NCBI RefSeq assembly: GCF_008119785.1
Contig: NZ_VSFA01000026.1
Location: 18,156-82,155, forward strand
Reading direction: 5' to 3'
DNA: 64,000 nt
From: Micromonospora sp. MP36
GTDB lineage: Bacteria > Actinomycetota > Actinomycetes > Mycobacteriales > Micromonosporaceae
How positions within the stretch are numbered: position 1 is the stretch's first letter; every line of letters begins with the position of its first letter. Made by a program: the position numbers and the translations under genes. Shown here piece after piece: positions 27,064 through 36,371 of the stretch. Below the pieces are notes generated by a model, which did not search any database, had not been told where the DNA came from, and saw only the letters and a program-made list of their open reading frames with translations.

Positions 27064-27960
27064 TCAACCCTTTACGCCAGATCCGATGTTGGTCGAGGTG
27101 AAGTGCTTCTGGAAGGCGACGAACAGCGCCACCGCCGGGGCGGCGAGGACGCAGGCGCCGGCCAGGACCGCCCCGTACGGGTTGGCGGCCCGCGCGGCGA
27201 CGTTGCTCAGGTAGTTGGCGAGCGAGACCGCCAGCGGCTGCATGTCGGTCTGTTTGGTGATCAGGAACGGCCAGAGGAACTCGTTCCACGGGCCGATGAA
27301 GGTCAGCAGCACCACGGTCAGCAGGGCCGGACGGACCAGGGGCAGCGCGACCGACCACAGGATGCGCAGTTCGCTCGCGCCGTCCACCCGGGCGGCAGCG
27401 AAGAGATCCGGCGGCAGTTGCAGGAAGAACTGCCGGAAGACGAAGACCGCCGTGGTGTTGATGAGGAACGGCAGGATCATGCCGAGATACGAGTCGGCCA
27501 GCCCGTAGCCGCGCACGATCAGCACGTACAGCGGGATCAGGAGGAGCTGGAACGGCACCACCTGGACCAGCAGGACCAGGTTGAACAGCGCGCCGCGGCC
27601 CCGGAAGCTGAGCTGTGCCAGCGCGTAGCCGGCGAGCAGGCCGAACACGACCGTGCCGAGAATGACCCCGCCGGTGAAGATGCCGGAGTTGACCAGCGAC
27701 CGGAGCAGGTGGATCTCGGCGTTGATCTCCCGGTAGTTGCCCAGGGTGAGGCCGCCGGTGGGGAACGCTCCGGCCGGCGAGGTGTCCGGTTCGGCCTGCA
27801 ACGACCCGATGAACATGTAGTAGAAGGGGAAGAGGAAGGCCAACGCGAAGGCGGTCAGCGCCGCGGCCCGCAGCACCCGCCCGAGGGTGCCGGTGCGGCG
27901 GCGGGCCACGGGCTCGACGGCGGGCGCGGTCTCGGGTGCGCCGAGGGTCCGGGTCGACAT
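27064..27960 (-). CDS. Sugar ABC transporter permease (MalG-like)
   Basis: 298 residues, six membrane helices. The EAA loop that docks on the ATPase is 'ARVDGASELRILWSVALPL'. The cytoplasmic N-terminus is Pro/Arg-rich. One nucleotide separates it from the other permease gene. CUT1-family importer for oligosaccharides. No ATPase gene is present in the operon, so it must share a genomic MsiK-like ATPase, as is common in actinomycetes. Confidence 0.95.
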   Translation of the reverse strand: MSTRTLGAPETAPAVEPVARRRTGTLGRVLRAAALTAFALAFLFPFYYMFIGSLQAEPDTSPAGAFPTGGLTLGNYREINAEIHLLRSLVNSGIFTGGVILGTVVFGLLAGYALAQLSFRGRGALFNLVLLVQVVPFQLLLIPLYVLIVRGYGLADSYLGMILPFLINTTAVFVFRQFFLQLPPDLFAAARVDGASELRILWSVALPLVRPALLTVVLLTFIGPWNEFLWPFLITKQTDMQPLAVSLANYLSNVAARAANPYGAVLAGACVLAAPAVALFVAFQKHFTSTNIGSGVKG

Positions 27961-27961
27961 G

Positions 27962-28888
27962 TCAGGACCTTTCCAGCAGCCGACGGTTGATCATCGATAG
28001 GGCGACGACGCCGACGACGAGCAGCACCCCGATCGCCGCCGCCACGTCCGGCGCGCCCTGCTCGAGGCCACGCTGGTACATCAGCAGCACCGGCGAGGTG
28101 GAGGCCCCGTTGGGACCGCCGCCCCCGGTCAGCAGGTAGGGCTCGGTGAAGAGGTTCGCGCCGGTGACGGTCGCCACGATCACCACCAGGGTGGTGGCCG
28201 GGCGGACCGCCGGTACGGTCACCGACCGGAACCGCTGCCAGGCGCCCGCCCCGTCCACCGCGGCCGACTCGTACAGCTCCTTCGGGACGTTCTGCAGCGC
28301 GGCGAGGTAGAGCAGGATGAAGAAGCCCAACTGCTTCCAGGCCACGAACACCGCGATGAGCGGCATCGCCAGCGTCTCGTTCACCAGCCAGGACGGGTCC
28401 GGGGCGAGCGGGCCGAGGAGCGTGTTGACCAGGCCGTCCGAGCTGAACAGGAACAGCCACACCCCGACCACGGCGACGCTGGCCGTCACGTAGGGCACGT
28501 AGTAGGCGACCCGCAGGAAGGTGCGCCCCCGGATGGCCTGGTTGAGCGCCACGGCGAGGGTGAGCGCCAGCGCCGCGGTGAGCGGGACGTTGATCAGCAG
28601 GAAGACCAGGATGTTGCCGAACGCCTGCCGGACCCCGGGATCGCCGAGCACGGTGCGGTAGTTCTCCAGGCCGACGAAGGGACGCTCGACCTGGGCTCCG
28701 GGCGCGGCGAAGAAGTAGTCGTGGAAGCTCATCCAGACGGCGAACCCGAACGGGTACGCGAAGACCAGCAGGAGGTAGGCCGCGTACGGGGCCATCAGGG
28801 CCAGCCCGACCGGGTGACGGCCGAGCAGGGCCGTCACCCGTCGGTGGCCGGGGCGCGGCTGCGTACCCCGGGTGAGGTGGACGGTCAT
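27962..28888 (-). CDS. Sugar ABC transporter permease (MalF-like)
   Basis: 308 residues; ATG 28888 overlaps the binding-protein stop by ATGA. Six helices, with 'LALMAPYAAYLLLVFAYPFG' first and the EAA loop 'YESAAVDGAGAWQRFRSVTV'. The large periplasmic P2-like loop of enterobacterial MalF is absent, as usual in Gram-positives. Forms the heterodimeric channel with the downstream permease. Confidence 0.95.
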   Translation of the reverse strand: MTVHLTRGTQPRPGHRRVTALLGRHPVGLALMAPYAAYLLLVFAYPFGFAVWMSFHDYFFAAPGAQVERPFVGLENYRTVLGDPGVRQAFGNILVFLLINVPLTAALALTLAVALNQAIRGRTFLRVAYYVPYVTASVAVVGVWLFLFSSDGLVNTLLGPLAPDPSWLVNETLAMPLIAVFVAWKQLGFFILLYLAALQNVPKELYESAAVDGAGAWQRFRSVTVPAVRPATTLVVIVATVTGANLFTEPYLLTGGGGPNGASTSPVLLMYQRGLEQGAPDVAAAIGVLLVVGVVALSMINRRLLERS

Positions 28889-30168
28889 CGCTGGCCGGCG
28901 AGCCCGTCGACCTTCTTCGCGGCGTCGCCGAGCGCGTCGGCCACCGGCCGCTTGCCGAAGATCACCGACTCCGAGTACGCGTCCCGGAACGTCTGCCAGA
29001 TGGTGATGGAGTTCGGCACGTTCGGCACCTCGACGGTGCGCCCGGCCTGCTCGGCGAAGGTCTGGTAGGCCGGGTTCTTCGCGAAGTAGTCCGGGTAGGT
29101 CGAGGGCAGGTCGGCCCGCAGCGGCATCTGGCCGGTGGCGTCCAGCAGGGCGCCGTCCTGCTCCTTGCTGGTGGCGAACTTCAGCACCTCCCACGCGGTG
29201 GCGCGGTTCTTGCAGGCCGAGTACATGGCGACGTTCTTGGCGTCGCTGAAGGTCTTGACCTCGGCCGCGGGCTTGCCCGCGGAGGTCGGCACGGGGGCCG
29301 CCCCCCACTTCACCTTCTGGCCGTACACCGCGATCGCCCACGGGCCGACGATGGCCATCGCGGCCTTGCCGTCGGCGAACGAGTCGCCGTTGTACTTCTC
29401 CTTCGGCGCGAGGCCCTCGTCGTAGAGCTTCTTCCAGAACTCCGCGACCCGCAGCCCTTCGGGCGAGCCGAACTGGGCCTTGCCGTTCTCGACCAGTTGC
29501 TTGCCGCCGGTCTCCGCGGCGAACAGCGGGTAGTAGTCGAACCACGACTGGAAGAACTCGCTGCTCGGGGCCGGGTAGATCGCGGCGGGCGCGACGCCGG
29601 ACGACTTGATCTTACGAGCGGTGGCGAGGAAGTCGTCGTACGTGGACAGCGGCGGGTTCTCCGAGTCCACGCCGGCCTTGGCGAGGATCTCCTTGTTGTA
29701 GAAGATCATCACCGGGTTGGACTTCCAGGGCAGCTGGTAGAACTTGCCGTCGGGGGACTTGTACTGGTCGGCGGCGGCACCGGTGCGCTGCTTGATGTAG
29801 TCGGCGGCGCCGTCGAAGTCGTCCAGCGCGACCAGCCCGCCCTGCTTCTCGAACTGCGGCACGGCGGCCGGCGCGGTGTTGAAGATCAGGCACGGCGCGT
29901 TGCCGGCGGTGATCGCCGCGCCGATGACCTCCTCGGAGGACTTTCCGGCCGGGAGCTCCTGGGCGGTGATCTTCTGGTCGGCGTGCTGGCCGTTCCACGC
30001 CTCGACCATGGCCTTGCCCCAGGCCAACTCCTCCTTGTTGTTCGACAGCCAGATGGTGATCGGCCCCTTGGCCGAGGAGTCGGCCTTGGTGCCGGAGTCG
30101 CCGTCGCCGCAGGCTGCGGTGAGGCCGAGGGAGAGGACCAGGAACGCGGCGGGGACGGTACGTCTCAT
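28885..30168 (-). CDS. Sugar-binding lipoprotein of ABC transporter
   Basis: 427 residues. Lipoprotein signal with lipobox LTAAC, the lipidated Cys being residue 20. The mature part is an SBP_bac_1-type binding protein: 'ITIWLSNNKEELAWGKAMVE' at the start, 'YQLPWKSNPVMIFYNKEIL' in the middle and 'SITIWQTFRDAYSESVIFG' near the end. Delivers an oligosaccharide to the two permeases. It follows lacI by 67 bp, a gap that contains a weak 7-bp hairpin (30212-30228) and no second operator. Confidence 0.95.
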   Translation of the reverse strand: MRRTVPAAFLVLSLGLTAACGDGDSGTKADSSAKGPITIWLSNNKEELAWGKAMVEAWNGQHADQKITAQELPAGKSSEEVIGAAITAGNAPCLIFNTAPAAVPQFEKQGGLVALDDFDGAADYIKQRTGAAADQYKSPDGKFYQLPWKSNPVMIFYNKEILAKAGVDSENPPLSTYDDFLATARKIKSSGVAPAAIYPAPSSEFFQSWFDYYPLFAAETGGKQLVENGKAQFGSPEGLRVAEFWKKLYDEGLAPKEKYNGDSFADGKAAMAIVGPWAIAVYGQKVKWGAAPVPTSAGKPAAEVKTFSDAKNVAMYSACKNRATAWEVLKFATSKEQDGALLDATGQMPLRADLPSTYPDYFAKNPAYQTFAEQAGRTVEVPNVPNSITIWQTFRDAYSESVIFGKRPVADALGDAAKKVDGLAGQR

Positions 30169-30235
30169 ATCGGTCTCCGATCTCGACTGCCGTGACGCTG
30201 CAGCGACCAGGCCTGGGCGATGCCCGGGCGGCGGG

Positions 30236-31279
30236 TCACGGCGACTGGTGTGGTGTGGGTGGTGGTGGTGCAGCGGTGGAGGCGCGGACGACGAGCTGCG
30301 CGGGAGGCATCTCGACGTCCGGGCCGCCGGTGCCGTCGATGAGGTCGAGCAACGTACGGGCGGCGACGCCGCCCCAGCCGGACGGGTCGGTCCGGACGCT
30401 GGTCAGTGCCGGGCTGATGTGGGCGGCCAGCTCGGTGTCGTCGAAGCCGGTGACCGAGAGCTGGCCGGGGACGTCGAGGCCGCGTTCCCGGGCCACGGCC
30501 ATGCCGGCCATCGCCATCACGTCGTTGGCGTAGATGACCGCGGTCGGCGGGTCGGCCAGGTCCAGCAGCTGGTGGGTGGCGCGGGCTCCCCCAGCCGCCG
30601 AGAAGTCGGAGGGCACACAGGGGCCGGGCGGCAGTCCGGCGTCCCGAAGCGCGTTCTCCCAGGCGTCCCGCCGCGCCGCGCCGTGCAGGAAGTGCTCCGG
30701 CCCGGCCACGTGCGCGACGTGCCGGTGCCCCAGCCCCACCAGATGCCGTACGGCGGCGGTGATCCCCGGCCGGTCGTCGACGAGCACCGCCGGGAACGGG
30801 CTGGCCATGTCGGGACGGCCGAGGGTGACGGCGGGTAGCCGCAGCTCCTCCAGCAGGGCGATCCGTGGATCGGCGACCCGCAGGTCCAGCAGGAACACGC
30901 CGTCCACCCGCCCGTCGGCGGCCAGCCGCCGGTAGCCGTCGTTCTCGGCCCGCCGGTTGGTGACGACCTGGAGGACCAGCGCCTGGTTCCGCTCGGCGAG
31001 GACGCGTTCCACGCCGGCGATGAAGGCGGGGAAGAACGGGTCGGCGCCGAGCAGCTCCGGCGGGCGGGCGAGCACCAACCCGACGGCGAACGCCCGCGAG
31101 GCGGACAGGGCCCGGGCGCGGTGGCTCGGGGTCCAGCCCAGCTCCTTCGCCACCGCCAGGATCCGCCGGCGGGTCTCCTCGGCCACCCCGGGCCGTCCGT
31201 TGAGGGCGAAGGAGACCGCGCCCTTGGAGACTCCGGCGGCACGGGCGACGTCGGTGATCGTCGGTCGGCGTTGGGTCAC
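30236..31279 (-). CDS. LacI-family transcriptional regulator
   Basis: 347 residues, GTG start. N-terminal LacI helix-turn-helix 'TITDVARAAGVSKGAVSFAL' and hinge 'RILAVAKELGWTPSHRARAL', then a periplasmic-binding-protein-like sensor domain ('AVIYANDVMAMAGMAVARE', 'LSVTGFDDTELA'). It is the first gene of the sugar operon and sits below two CTAAACCGGTTTAG-type operators. It most likely represses its own transcript and thus the whole operon until a sugar binds. Confidence 0.95.
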   Translation of the reverse strand: MTQRRPTITDVARAAGVSKGAVSFALNGRPGVAEETRRRILAVAKELGWTPSHRARALSASRAFAVGLVLARPPELLGADPFFPAFIAGVERVLAERNQALVLQVVTNRRAENDGYRRLAADGRVDGVFLLDLRVADPRIALLEELRLPAVTLGRPDMASPFPAVLVDDRPGITAAVRHLVGLGHRHVAHVAGPEHFLHGAARRDAWENALRDAGLPPGPCVPSDFSAAGGARATHQLLDLADPPTAVIYANDVMAMAGMAVARERGLDVPGQLSVTGFDDTELAAHISPALTSVRTDPSGWGGVAARTLLDLIDGTGGPDVEMPPAQLVVRASTAAPPPPTPHQSP

Positions 31280-31324
31280 CAGCTCGATCCCCCTCCCGTG
31301 CCCGCCCGGGCGACCACGCTGGTC

Positions 31325-31360
31325 GCTAAACCGGTTTGGGAGATGCTAGACCGGTTTAGC
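31325..31360. promoter_or_regulatory. Tandem LacI-type operators upstream of lacI operon
   Basis: Two 16-bp near-palindromes, GCTAAACCGGTTTGGG at 31325-31340 and GCTAGACCGGTTTAGC at 31345-31360, have the central CCGG/CG core and flanks of LacI-family sites. Their centres are 20 bp apart, about two helical turns, so two repressor dimers could bind side by side. They lie 46 bp upstream of the lacI start. Confidence 0.85.
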
Positions 31361-31430
31361 GAAGGGATCAATGGCTGGCCTCGTCAGACCTGCGGGACGG
31401 CGGACAGCTGTCCTTCCCCGGCTGCGGGAG

Positions 31431-32417
31431 TTACGCCCAGTCGTGGCGGGCGGCGTACCAGCCCAGCTCCATCCGGGTCTTCACCCCGGCAAGGTCCATC
31501 AGGTGGCGCAGCCGACGCTGCAGGGTCCGCAAGGAGACGTCGAGCTGGCTGGCGACGACCTGATCCGTGAGCCCGGCCAGCAGCAGCGCCAGGATCTTCC
31601 GGTCCAGCTCCGTCGGACCGTTCGGGTCCACTGAGGTGACATCCCCATCGGTCAGCCCGCCCAGTGCCGACACGTCGAGCGGGTGGGCGTGACGCCACAC
31701 GATCTCGAACAACGCGTCCATGGCGGACAGCAGGCCGCTGCGGTGCAGGAGCACGGCGCCGGGCTCGCCGCCCGACTCGACGGTCAGCGGCACCAGGCCC
31801 AGTTCCTCGTCGGCCAGCACGAGCTTGATCGGCAGTGACTCGGCCACCCGTACCTGGACGCCTTTGCGCAGCGATGTGACGGTCTCGGTGATCATGCCGG
31901 GTTCGGCGAGCGCCGCCCGTTCCAGCACGACCCGATACTCCACCCCGCGGTCCATCATCACGGTTTCCAGGTTGTTGGTGCCCGGGGGCACGGCGACGAA
32001 CGGCGCGGTGACGAAGTTTCGTACCTGAGCCCGGGCCGCGTGCTGCACCTGCGCGAACCGGTGTCGGATGCCGTCGACTCCGGTGACGACCTCGATCAGT
32101 TCGCTGATGCTCCGGCCAGCCATCGCCACGCGGTGTTCCTCGGCGAGGGTGACCAGCGCCAGCTCGGCGGTGTGCAGGCCGTCCCGCCGTTCGCTGATCA
32201 GCGCGCCGAGCGCCACCGCGGGCGGCGCGGCCGAGAATTCGCCGTCGGGCGTGCGCTTCACCAGCCCGTCCGCCATCAGTTGCGACAACGCCGCTTCGAC
32301 CGCCGCTTCGGTCAGGCGGGTGGCATCCGCGAGGTCGACCGAGCTGGCGGATGCCCGCCCGACCAGTTGGCGGTAGACGGACTCCTCATCACTGGTCAGC
32401 CCCAACGCACCCAGCAT
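31431..32417 (-). CDS. TrmB-like/LuxR-type two-HTH regulator
   Basis: 328 residues from ATG 32417, with GGAGGGGAGG 9 nt before it. Residues 1-70 form a winged helix of the TrmB type ('LGLTSDEESVYRQLV', 'LTEAAVEAALSQLMADGLV'). The middle has a segment like phospholipase-D-fold sensor domains ('GVEYRVVLERAALAEPG'). The C-terminus is a LuxR-type helix-turn-helix ('LDRKILALLLAGLTDQVVAS', 'SLRTLQRRLRHLMDLAGVK'). This architecture is frequent in actinomycetes and often sits next to secreted protease genes. The downstream subtilisin gene may be its target. Confidence 0.85.
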   Translation of the reverse strand: MLGALGLTSDEESVYRQLVGRASASSVDLADATRLTEAAVEAALSQLMADGLVKRTPDGEFSAAPPAVALGALISERRDGLHTAELALVTLAEEHRVAMAGRSISELIEVVTGVDGIRHRFAQVQHAARAQVRNFVTAPFVAVPPGTNNLETVMMDRGVEYRVVLERAALAEPGMITETVTSLRKGVQVRVAESLPIKLVLADEELGLVPLTVESGGEPGAVLLHRSGLLSAMDALFEIVWRHAHPLDVSALGGLTDGDVTSVDPNGPTELDRKILALLLAGLTDQVVASQLDVSLRTLQRRLRHLMDLAGVKTRMELGWYAARHDWA

Positions 32418-32513
32418 CGGCGGACGCCTCCCCTCCACCCGTTGCTGGTGTATGAGTATGCGCCACCGTGATAGATCTTGAACAGCTCCGGGCGTCGGGC
32501 GGCCAGCTGGGGT

Positions 32514-32543
32514 GGGCCCCGGGACGTTGCCGTCCCGGGGCCC
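32514..32543 (-). terminator. Intrinsic terminator of subtilisin gene
   Basis: Perfect 13-bp stem (32514-32526 with 32531-32543) and 4-nt loop TTGC, 11 bp after the subtilisin stop. Confidence 0.8.
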
Positions 32544-32554
32544 CTCGAACGGTC

Positions 32555-35500
32555 TCACCGCAGGCCGTACGCCCGGATGATTTCCTGCTTGATGCTGAAG
32601 CCGGCGTCGGTCGTGGCGCTGGCCCGCACCGAGACGAAGCCGCCAGGCTGCTTCGCCAGCTTGAGTGCACCGTTCCACCAGCCGGCGTCCTTGCTGAGTG
32701 TCACCTGCTGCCAGGTGGCGCCGTCGTCGTACGACACCTCGAGGGTTACCGAGGTGACGTTGCCGGTGCTGGGGCCGCCGCCCGCCTGGGGGATCGGCTT
32801 GAGGCGGATCTGCTCGGTGGTGCCGGCCTGCACGTCACCGTGCAGGTCGGTGTCGAGGCGGTACTCCATCTGCAGCAGGGCGAACGGTTCGAACTTGTCC
32901 GACTCGTTGGAGCTGGAGACGAAGTCCCACTCGGTGTGCGTACGGGTCGACAGCCGCCACTGCTCGGCCGGGCGCGACGCGTCCAGCACCATGCGGTAGG
33001 GCAGGGTCCCGGCCGGCACCGACTGCCACTGCATGCTCGACGAGTACTTGTTCTCGTACAGCTTCTGGTCGCCCTGGTAGAGCTTCAGGTTGGTCGGCAC
33101 CGAGCCCCACTCCAGGTTGCCGCCGTGCTCCAGGCCATCACCGGACGGGCTCCAGGCCTGCACGTTGATGGTCATGTAGTCGCGGTAGCGGCTGTTCTGC
33201 ACCGCGAACGCCCGGTTGAACGCCGGACGGATCGCCGGGGCGAACCAGTCCTGCCGGGTGGTGCTGCCCTTGGCGTACGTGTTGCGGTTGGCCGTGTCCG
33301 TCCAGGTGCCCTGAACGTGCGACTCGTGCCAGACCTGGCCCGGGGTGACCCACTCGGTACGGGTGGCGGGGTGCCACTCCCGCTCCGCGAAGCCGAGGGA
33401 CGGGGTGAAGGTGACGTCGTACCGGTAGCCGCCGCCCTCCATGCCCTTCGTGATGTTGTAGTAGTGCGCATCGATCCGGGCGAGGTCCTGCTGGCTCGGG
33501 TGATAGGTGAGCGCCTTGTCCGGCACCTGCCCGGTGTAGTTTCGGGTCAGGTCGTAGACATAGCTCGCGTACGGCACCTGGTTAGTGATCAGGGGCAGCG
33601 TGCCGGTCTTGGCCAGGGCGATCAGTCGCGCTCCGGCGTCGCGGTGCACGGTGGCGACCGGGATCGGCGACGGGCCCACAACTTCGTTGAGCACGCCGAC
33701 GCCGTCGTTGACGACCAGCAGCAGCTTCGCCCCGGCCGCCACGGCGGCGGCGGTACGGTCCTTGGCGCTGACCGCGTCGCTGCGCGTGACCACCACGGCC
33801 TTGCCCTTCGCGTCGAGCTTGGCGTACTCGCTCGCCGCACCGGTGCCCGCGTAGACCGCGGGCAGGGTTTCCCGGCCGGCGGTGACCGTGCTGCCCGGCT
33901 GGACCGTGACGTCCACGGGCGGCAGGCCCGGGACGTCCACGCTCAGCTGCGGCTCGCCCTTGCGCCACCGGGTGGCCATCGTGAACGACCCCTGGGTGAC
34001 CTTCTCGGTCGGCGTGACGTAGAGGTCGTCGTACTTGATCGGCACGATGAACCCGTCGCGGAAGCTGTCGCCGTTGGCGTACTTCACGGTGTAGTCGAGC
34101 TTGCGCTGTCGGTCCTGGCTCCGCTGCGGTGCGACGGTGTTCAGCAGGCGGGCCTTGCTCGCGTCCAGCACCACCTCGGCTCCGGAGCCGTCGAGCACGG
34201 TCTCCGGGTCCACCAGCAGGGCGAGGCCGAGCGAGTCGGCCTGCTCCCCGGGCACGTCCAGCGTCGACTCGACCGTGTAGGTGCCCGGCGGCATCCGCAA
34301 CGTCATCTCACCGTCGACGTTGAGCACCCACGGGTAGAACTCGCCGGCCTTCTTGATCACGACGGTCGAGGCGGCGGGCTTGCCGTCCCGGCCGATCAGC
34401 TTGACCTTCAGGTCGTAGCGCTCGTCCTCCTTGAGCAGCCCCAGCGAGGTACGCGTGACGGCGGTGCCGGTGGCGGCGTCGGTGCCGACGAGGTAGCCGG
34501 TGAACTGGCCGGTCCCGGGCTTGGTCGGGTCCCCGGTGACCGGCACGGTCGCGCTCCCGCCCGCGGGCACCGTCACCGAGGAGGCGCCCAGCGTGAACCG
34601 ATCCGCACCGGTGATGGCAAGGTTGAGGGTCACCCCGGTGCTGCCCGAGTTGGTGAACGTCACCTGCTTGGTCACCGGGGCGTCGGTGGGCTCGTGCGGC
34701 CAGTCGAAGTTGCCGAAGAAGACCGAGCCGCTGGACCGGACGCCGGTACGTACGGCGGCGGCGACGTCGAGCCGGCCGGTGCCCACCTCGTACGGCGTGT
34801 ATCCCGCGGCCAGCCCCTTAGCGCTGCTCATCAGCGCCTCCTTGAGCTGCGCGCCGGACCAGTCGGGGTGCCACTGGGCCAGGATCGCCGCGGCGCCCGA
34901 CACGTGCGGGGTGGCCATGGAGGTGCCGCTGATCGTCCGGTACGGGCCGGAGCCGGTGGTCATCTGCTGCGAACGGGCGGCGGTGATGTCGACGCCGGGG
35001 GCGGTGATGTCCGGCTTGAGCCCGCCGCTGCGCACCAGCGGACCGGTGCTGGAGAAGTACGCCAACCGGTCCTGCTTGTCGACCGCGCCGACGGTCAGCG
35101 CGCTGGCGGCGGAGCTGGGCGTACCGATGCTCTGCGGCCCGGCGTTACCGGCGGCGATGACGAACAGCGTGCCGTACTGCGCGGACAGCGTGTCGACGGC
35201 GACCGCCATCGGGTCGGTCCCATCGGACAGCGTCGAGTCGCTCAGGCTCATGCTGACCACGTCCGCCCCGGACTCGGCCGCCCACTGCATGCCCGCGAGC
35301 ACCCAGGAATCCTGGCCGAAACCGTCGTTGCTGAGCACCTTGCCGACGATGAGGTCCGCGCCGGGCGCGACACCCTTGTACGAGCCGCCGGAGGCCGCGC
35401 CGGTCCCCACGATCGTCGAGGCGACGTGGGTGCCGTGCCCGTTGACGTCGGAGGTGTCCTCGCCCGGCACGAAGCTGACCTTGCCGTCGATCTGGTCGAC

Positions 35501-36259
35501 CAGGTCGGGGTGGCTGGCGTCGATCCCGGTGTCCAGCACCGCTACCTTGACCCCGCGGCCGTCGTACCCGGCGGCCCACGCCTCCGGGGCACCGATCTGC
35601 GGCACGCTCTCCTTGAGGCTGGCGGTGACCCGACCATCCAGCCAGAGCTTCGCCATCCCGGCGCCGAGCGCCGGCCTGGACCCGGAGGCGACCGGCGCGA
35701 CGGTGGTCCAGAAGGTACGGGCCTGCTTCTTGTCCGTCGCCAGCGCCGCGGCACCGACCTGCCGCAGGTCGCGGACCAGCTTCGTGCCCGGCGGGACGGC
35801 CGGCTTGGCCGCGCGCGCCGTTGCCGGCCCGTAGGTGGCGATGAGTGGGACGCTCGCGGTGTTCGCGTCGTCGTACCCCATCTCGATGAGGTCGGTGACG
35901 TTGAACAGCCGCCGGTCCAGTTTGTTGCTGGTCAGCAGGGGCAGTGCCTCGTCGGGCAGGACGAACAGGTCACCGCCGCTCTGCTGGAGGTGAACGCCGC
36001 CGGTGGCGTTGTCGGGCCGGTCGACATCGACCGTCTCCGCGCCGCCGACGGAGGTGGTCACCGTGACCACATCGCCGGTGATCAGGGTGATGGTGTGCGT
36101 GGACCTGGTGGCGGTCTTGGGGGCCGTACCGGGGCTTGCCGCGGTGGCGTGCGCCGGGATCGCGGCGAGGCCGCCGGCGATCAGTCCGGCCGCTGTCGCC
36201 GCGGCGAGCAACCGACGCCGGGCCCGGCCGGAACCAGCGGGCTGTAAGGGAGATGACAT
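32555..36259 (-). CDS. Large secreted S8 subtilisin-like protease
   Basis: 1,234 residues. Signal peptide about 1-41, then a propeptide region to about 215. The subtilase domain carries Asp in 'VAVLDTGIDASHPDL' (about 245), His in 'NGHGTHVAST' (about 278), Asn in 'IAAGNAGP' and Ser in 'GTSMATPHVSGAAA' (about 447). The remaining 750 residues include a beta-sandwich-like domain after 'KQVTFTNSGSTGVTLNL' and further extracellular domains; no sortase or membrane anchor is seen. Large secreted subtilisins of this build are common in Micromonospora and Streptomyces. It probably serves extracellular protein degradation. Confidence 0.95.
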   Translation of the reverse strand: MSSPLQPAGSGRARRRLLAAATAAGLIAGGLAAIPAHATAASPGTAPKTATRSTHTITLITGDVVTVTTSVGGAETVDVDRPDNATGGVHLQQSGGDLFVLPDEALPLLTSNKLDRRLFNVTDLIEMGYDDANTASVPLIATYGPATARAAKPAVPPGTKLVRDLRQVGAAALATDKKQARTFWTTVAPVASGSRPALGAGMAKLWLDGRVTASLKESVPQIGAPEAWAAGYDGRGVKVAVLDTGIDASHPDLVDQIDGKVSFVPGEDTSDVNGHGTHVASTIVGTGAASGGSYKGVAPGADLIVGKVLSNDGFGQDSWVLAGMQWAAESGADVVSMSLSDSTLSDGTDPMAVAVDTLSAQYGTLFVIAAGNAGPQSIGTPSSAASALTVGAVDKQDRLAYFSSTGPLVRSGGLKPDITAPGVDITAARSQQMTTGSGPYRTISGTSMATPHVSGAAAILAQWHPDWSGAQLKEALMSSAKGLAAGYTPYEVGTGRLDVAAAVRTGVRSSGSVFFGNFDWPHEPTDAPVTKQVTFTNSGSTGVTLNLAITGADRFTLGASSVTVPAGGSATVPVTGDPTKPGTGQFTGYLVGTDAATGTAVTRTSLGLLKEDERYDLKVKLIGRDGKPAASTVVIKKAGEFYPWVLNVDGEMTLRMPPGTYTVESTLDVPGEQADSLGLALLVDPETVLDGSGAEVVLDASKARLLNTVAPQRSQDRQRKLDYTVKYANGDSFRDGFIVPIKYDDLYVTPTEKVTQGSFTMATRWRKGEPQLSVDVPGLPPVDVTVQPGSTVTAGRETLPAVYAGTGAASEYAKLDAKGKAVVVTRSDAVSAKDRTAAAVAAGAKLLLVVNDGVGVLNEVVGPSPIPVATVHRDAGARLIALAKTGTLPLITNQVPYASYVYDLTRNYTGQVPDKALTYHPSQQDLARIDAHYYNITKGMEGGGYRYDVTFTPSLGFAEREWHPATRTEWVTPGQVWHESHVQGTWTDTANRNTYAKGSTTRQDWFAPAIRPAFNRAFAVQNSRYRDYMTINVQAWSPSGDGLEHGGNLEWGSVPTNLKLYQGDQKLYENKYSSSMQWQSVPAGTLPYRMVLDASRPAEQWRLSTRTHTEWDFVSSSNESDKFEPFALLQMEYRLDTDLHGDVQAGTTEQIRLKPIPQAGGGPSTGNVTSVTLEVSYDDGATWQQVTLSKDAGWWNGALKLAKQPGGFVSVRASATTDAGFSIKQEIIRAYGLR

Positions 36260-36371
36260 GCGAAAGTTTCTATCGCTGCCGTCGCAGCCCGGTGAATAGT
36301 TGTCGCTGGCGGAGTCGCGCCAGGGCGTTACTCCGCCACGAGCAGACGCCGCTGCTGGACGGTGGAGGAGG

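Noticed and set aside
30212..30228. Attenuator between lacI and the sugar-binding protein gene
   Set aside because: The stem has only 7 bp with a G-U and a 3-nt loop and no U-tract; too weak to annotate.
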